Origin: Chloroflexota bacterium
GTDB taxonomy: Bacteria; Chloroflexota; Ktedonobacteria; Ktedonobacterales; JACDGC01
Direction of reading: 5' to 3'
Assembly (NCBI GenBank): GCA_021778805.1
Contig: JAJYBV010000029.1
Coordinates: 1-34,469 of the forward strand
DNA: 34,469 nucleotides
The position numbers and the translations under genes were made by a program. Of the stretch, positions 33,058 to 34,469 are shown piece by piece (position 1 is the first letter of the stretch; every line of letters starts with the position of its first letter). Under the pieces are notes generated by a model. The model was given only the letters and a program-made list of their open reading frames with translations, had not been told where the DNA came from and ran no database searches.

Positions 33058-34029
33058 TCAAGACATTTTCAACAGTACTTTGCCCTTGGTTCCTCGCGAC
33101 GCTAACGCTTCTTGCGCCTTCCCGGCCTGATCAAGCGGGAAAATTGAATCGATGCGTACATCCAATTCACCGGCGGCAATCCAACTGAACAGGTCGTTTG
33201 CCCGCCACAGCAGTTCATCACGGGTTTGGATATAGTTCTTTAAAGATGGTCTGGTAACAAACAGTGAACCACGCGCATTCAACACCTGCAAATCCAGCGG
33301 AGGGACGACGCCGCTGGATTGCCCAAACAACACCAAGTAGCCCCGCGGACGCAGAGATTGCAAACTGCCGTCAAATGTAGTTTTACCTACGGAATCATAC
33401 ACCACATGGGCGCCCAAGCCATCTGTCAGGCGCAGCGTTTCCTCGGCAAAATTATGCCGGGTATAGTTTACAACATGGTCTGCGCCGGCTTTGCGCGCCA
33501 ATTCAGCTTTTTCTTCGGTGGAAACCGTGCCAATAACCACAGCGCCGCGCTTCTTGGCAATTTGTGTCAGCAGCAAGCCAACTCCTCCAGCGGCGGCATG
33601 CGCCACAGCAACATCATTCTTTTGCAAAGCATAAGAACTGTACGTAAGGTAATGCGCTGTCATACCTTGCAGCATTACCGCTGCCGCGACGCTTAAATCT
33701 ACCCGTTCGGGAACCGCAACCAACTGCTCAGCCGGAGCAACACAATATTCGGCGTAAGCGCCGGGCTGCATAGCAAACGCCACGCGCTCACCGAGAGTAA
33801 ATCCGGTTACACCATCACCAAGCGCATCAATAACTCCGGCGCCTTCGCTGCCCAGTGTAGCCGGCAGCGGAACCGAGTAGACACCTGATCGCTGATAAAT
33901 ATCGATAAAATTTACGCCGGCGTATTCAAGTTTTATCAAAACCTGCCCGGGACCCGGATGCGGAACAGGAACTTCCGCCAGCGTAAGCGCTTCGGGACCA
34001 CCATAGTTTAACACACGCATTGCTTTCAT
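33058..34029 (-). CDS. Zinc-independent quinone oxidoreductase (MDR superfamily)
   Basis: 323-aa NADPH-dependent enzyme of the QOR/zeta-crystallin group. The N-terminal GroES-like domain has VLIKLEYAGVNFIDIYQRSGVY and GSEGAGVI. The Rossmann domain has HAAAGGVGLLLTQIAKKRGA and ARKAGADHVVNYT. The catalytic-zinc Cys/His pattern of alcohol dehydrogenases is absent, as expected for QOR. ATG 34029 follows AAGGAAA by 8 bases; a longer frame to 34071 lacks a site. The physiological substrate (quinone or enone) cannot be told. Confidence 0.9.
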   Translation of the reverse strand: MKAMRVLNYGGPEALTLAEVPVPHPGPGQVLIKLEYAGVNFIDIYQRSGVYSVPLPATLGSEGAGVIDALGDGVTGFTLGERVAFAMQPGAYAEYCVAPAEQLVAVPERVDLSVAAAVMLQGMTAHYLTYSSYALQKNDVAVAHAAAGGVGLLLTQIAKKRGAVVIGTVSTEEKAELARKAGADHVVNYTRHNFAEETLRLTDGLGAHVVYDSVGKTTFDGSLQSLRPRGYLVLFGQSSGVVPPLDLQVLNARGSLFVTRPSLKNYIQTRDELLWRANDLFSWIAAGELDVRIDSIFPLDQAGKAQEALASRGTKGKVLLKMS

Positions 34030-34420
34030 GATAATGTTTCCTTCCCAAACTTTATATTCGGCCGCGCGCAATATTTCATCGTAACTCAGTTTATTGCGCC
34101 GCGCCGTTTTCTCTTATTGTACTGCATTACGCAGCGCAATGCCTATACAGCGCGCTATCAAGAATTTCCATGCCGGTTTCCTGCTGCGCCAAATTTGTTT
34201 ATTGGAACATTGACAAGATACGCAGAACGCTTAAACTACGGCGCGGCGTTACCATCCCTTACGTTTCCCGGGATGTTGCAGATTAAAATGCATAGGGTTT
34301 CAGCTACGAGCAGATAGTTATTTGTGGTAGCTGGAAAATAAGAGGGTTATACATAGATCCTGGATCGATTGCAGATCATCCATATTCCATGGTAACATAG
34401 GGACATAAAGGTAGGTCAAT
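34030..34420. other. Intergenic region, nothing recognised
   Basis: About 390 bp between the oxidoreductase start and the right-edge ATG. It should contain the oxidoreductase promoter on the minus strand. A 66-codon open frame at 34117-34317 has no ribosome site or recognisable sequence and is not called. Confidence 0.5.
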
Positions 34421-34469
34421 ATGCCGACCAAACATCTCGAACTTTCAATCAGAACCTATGTGTGTGAAC
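34421..34469 (+). CDS. Possible 5' end of a gene cut by the window edge
   Basis: ATG at 34421 preceded by AAAGGTAGG about 9 bases upstream, then 16 open codons (MPTKHLELSIRTYVCE) to the end. Too short to name. Confidence 0.3.
   Translation, partial: MPTKHLELSIRTYVCE

Noticed and set aside
1-34469. Search for CRISPR arrays, tRNA and rRNA genes, and defence islands
   Set aside because: No regularly spaced repeats, cloverleaf sequences or rRNA stretches were seen; the only nuclease besides nth is TnpB within the IS607 element.

Overview
This is about 34.5 kb of moderate-GC bacterial chromosome (I estimate mid-40s % by eye). Most of it is housekeeping and metabolic genes, interrupted by one compact transposon. 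The gene set fits a member of the Chloroflexota: an XRE-HTH protein with a long TPR tail, MacB-like ABC operons with an AbrB-like tail on the ATPase, a fused gamma-alpha 2-oxoacid:ferredoxin oxidoreductase, a SufU scaffold, and a lipoprotein. That assignment is an inference from gene content; there is no rRNA or phylogenetic marker analysis behind it. I see no rRNA, tRNA or CRISPR array.

Layout. 1-1236 is non-coding. It holds hairpin repeats, including a MITE-like unit at 22-198, and then a very AT-rich stretch with long inverted repeats just upstream of the HTH-TPR regulator (1237-2589). Next come endonuclease III (nth), a convergent fumarylacetoacetase-family hydrolase, a small cupin, and an OmpR-type response regulator with its overlapping histidine kinase (5275-7690). 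The kinase 3' end overlaps the convergent hutI gene by 92 bp.

A minus-strand operon runs from 15679 to 7599: a 995-aa FtsX/MacB-type ABC permease, a 335-aa ATPase with an AbrB-like tail, a second ABC ATPase, and hutI (imidazolonepropionase). It is split between the two ATPases by a complete IS607-family element (about 9595-11689) with a serine recombinase tnpA and a TnpB nuclease, both with intact catalytic motifs. Both junctions can be read. Removing the element restores a 4-bp ATGA stop/start overlap between the two ATPase genes, so the insertion can be reconstructed to within about 4 bases.

From 15957 to 20821 there is a divergent lipoprotein, a rhodanese-SufU pair, tatA and tatC on the minus strand, an unknown 140-aa protein, and a four-helix membrane protein whose promoter overlaps a perfect inverted repeat. 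korA-korB (23850-20981) encode a 2-oxoacid:ferredoxin oxidoreductase and lie divergent from a LysR regulator. A perfect bidirectional terminator separates LysR from secA.

The right part is all on the minus strand: quinone oxidoreductase, acyl-CoA dehydrogenase, an acidic unknown protein, hydroxyacid dehydrogenase, class I aminotransferase, peptide deformylase (def) and secA. The last four are spaced like an operon. A possible CDS begins at the right edge.

The best candidates for further attention are the cleanly reconstructable IS607/TnpB insertion, with its predicted guide covering the operon junction, and the AT-rich inverted-repeat array before the HTH-TPR gene. I found no wholly new multi-gene system that I could defend.
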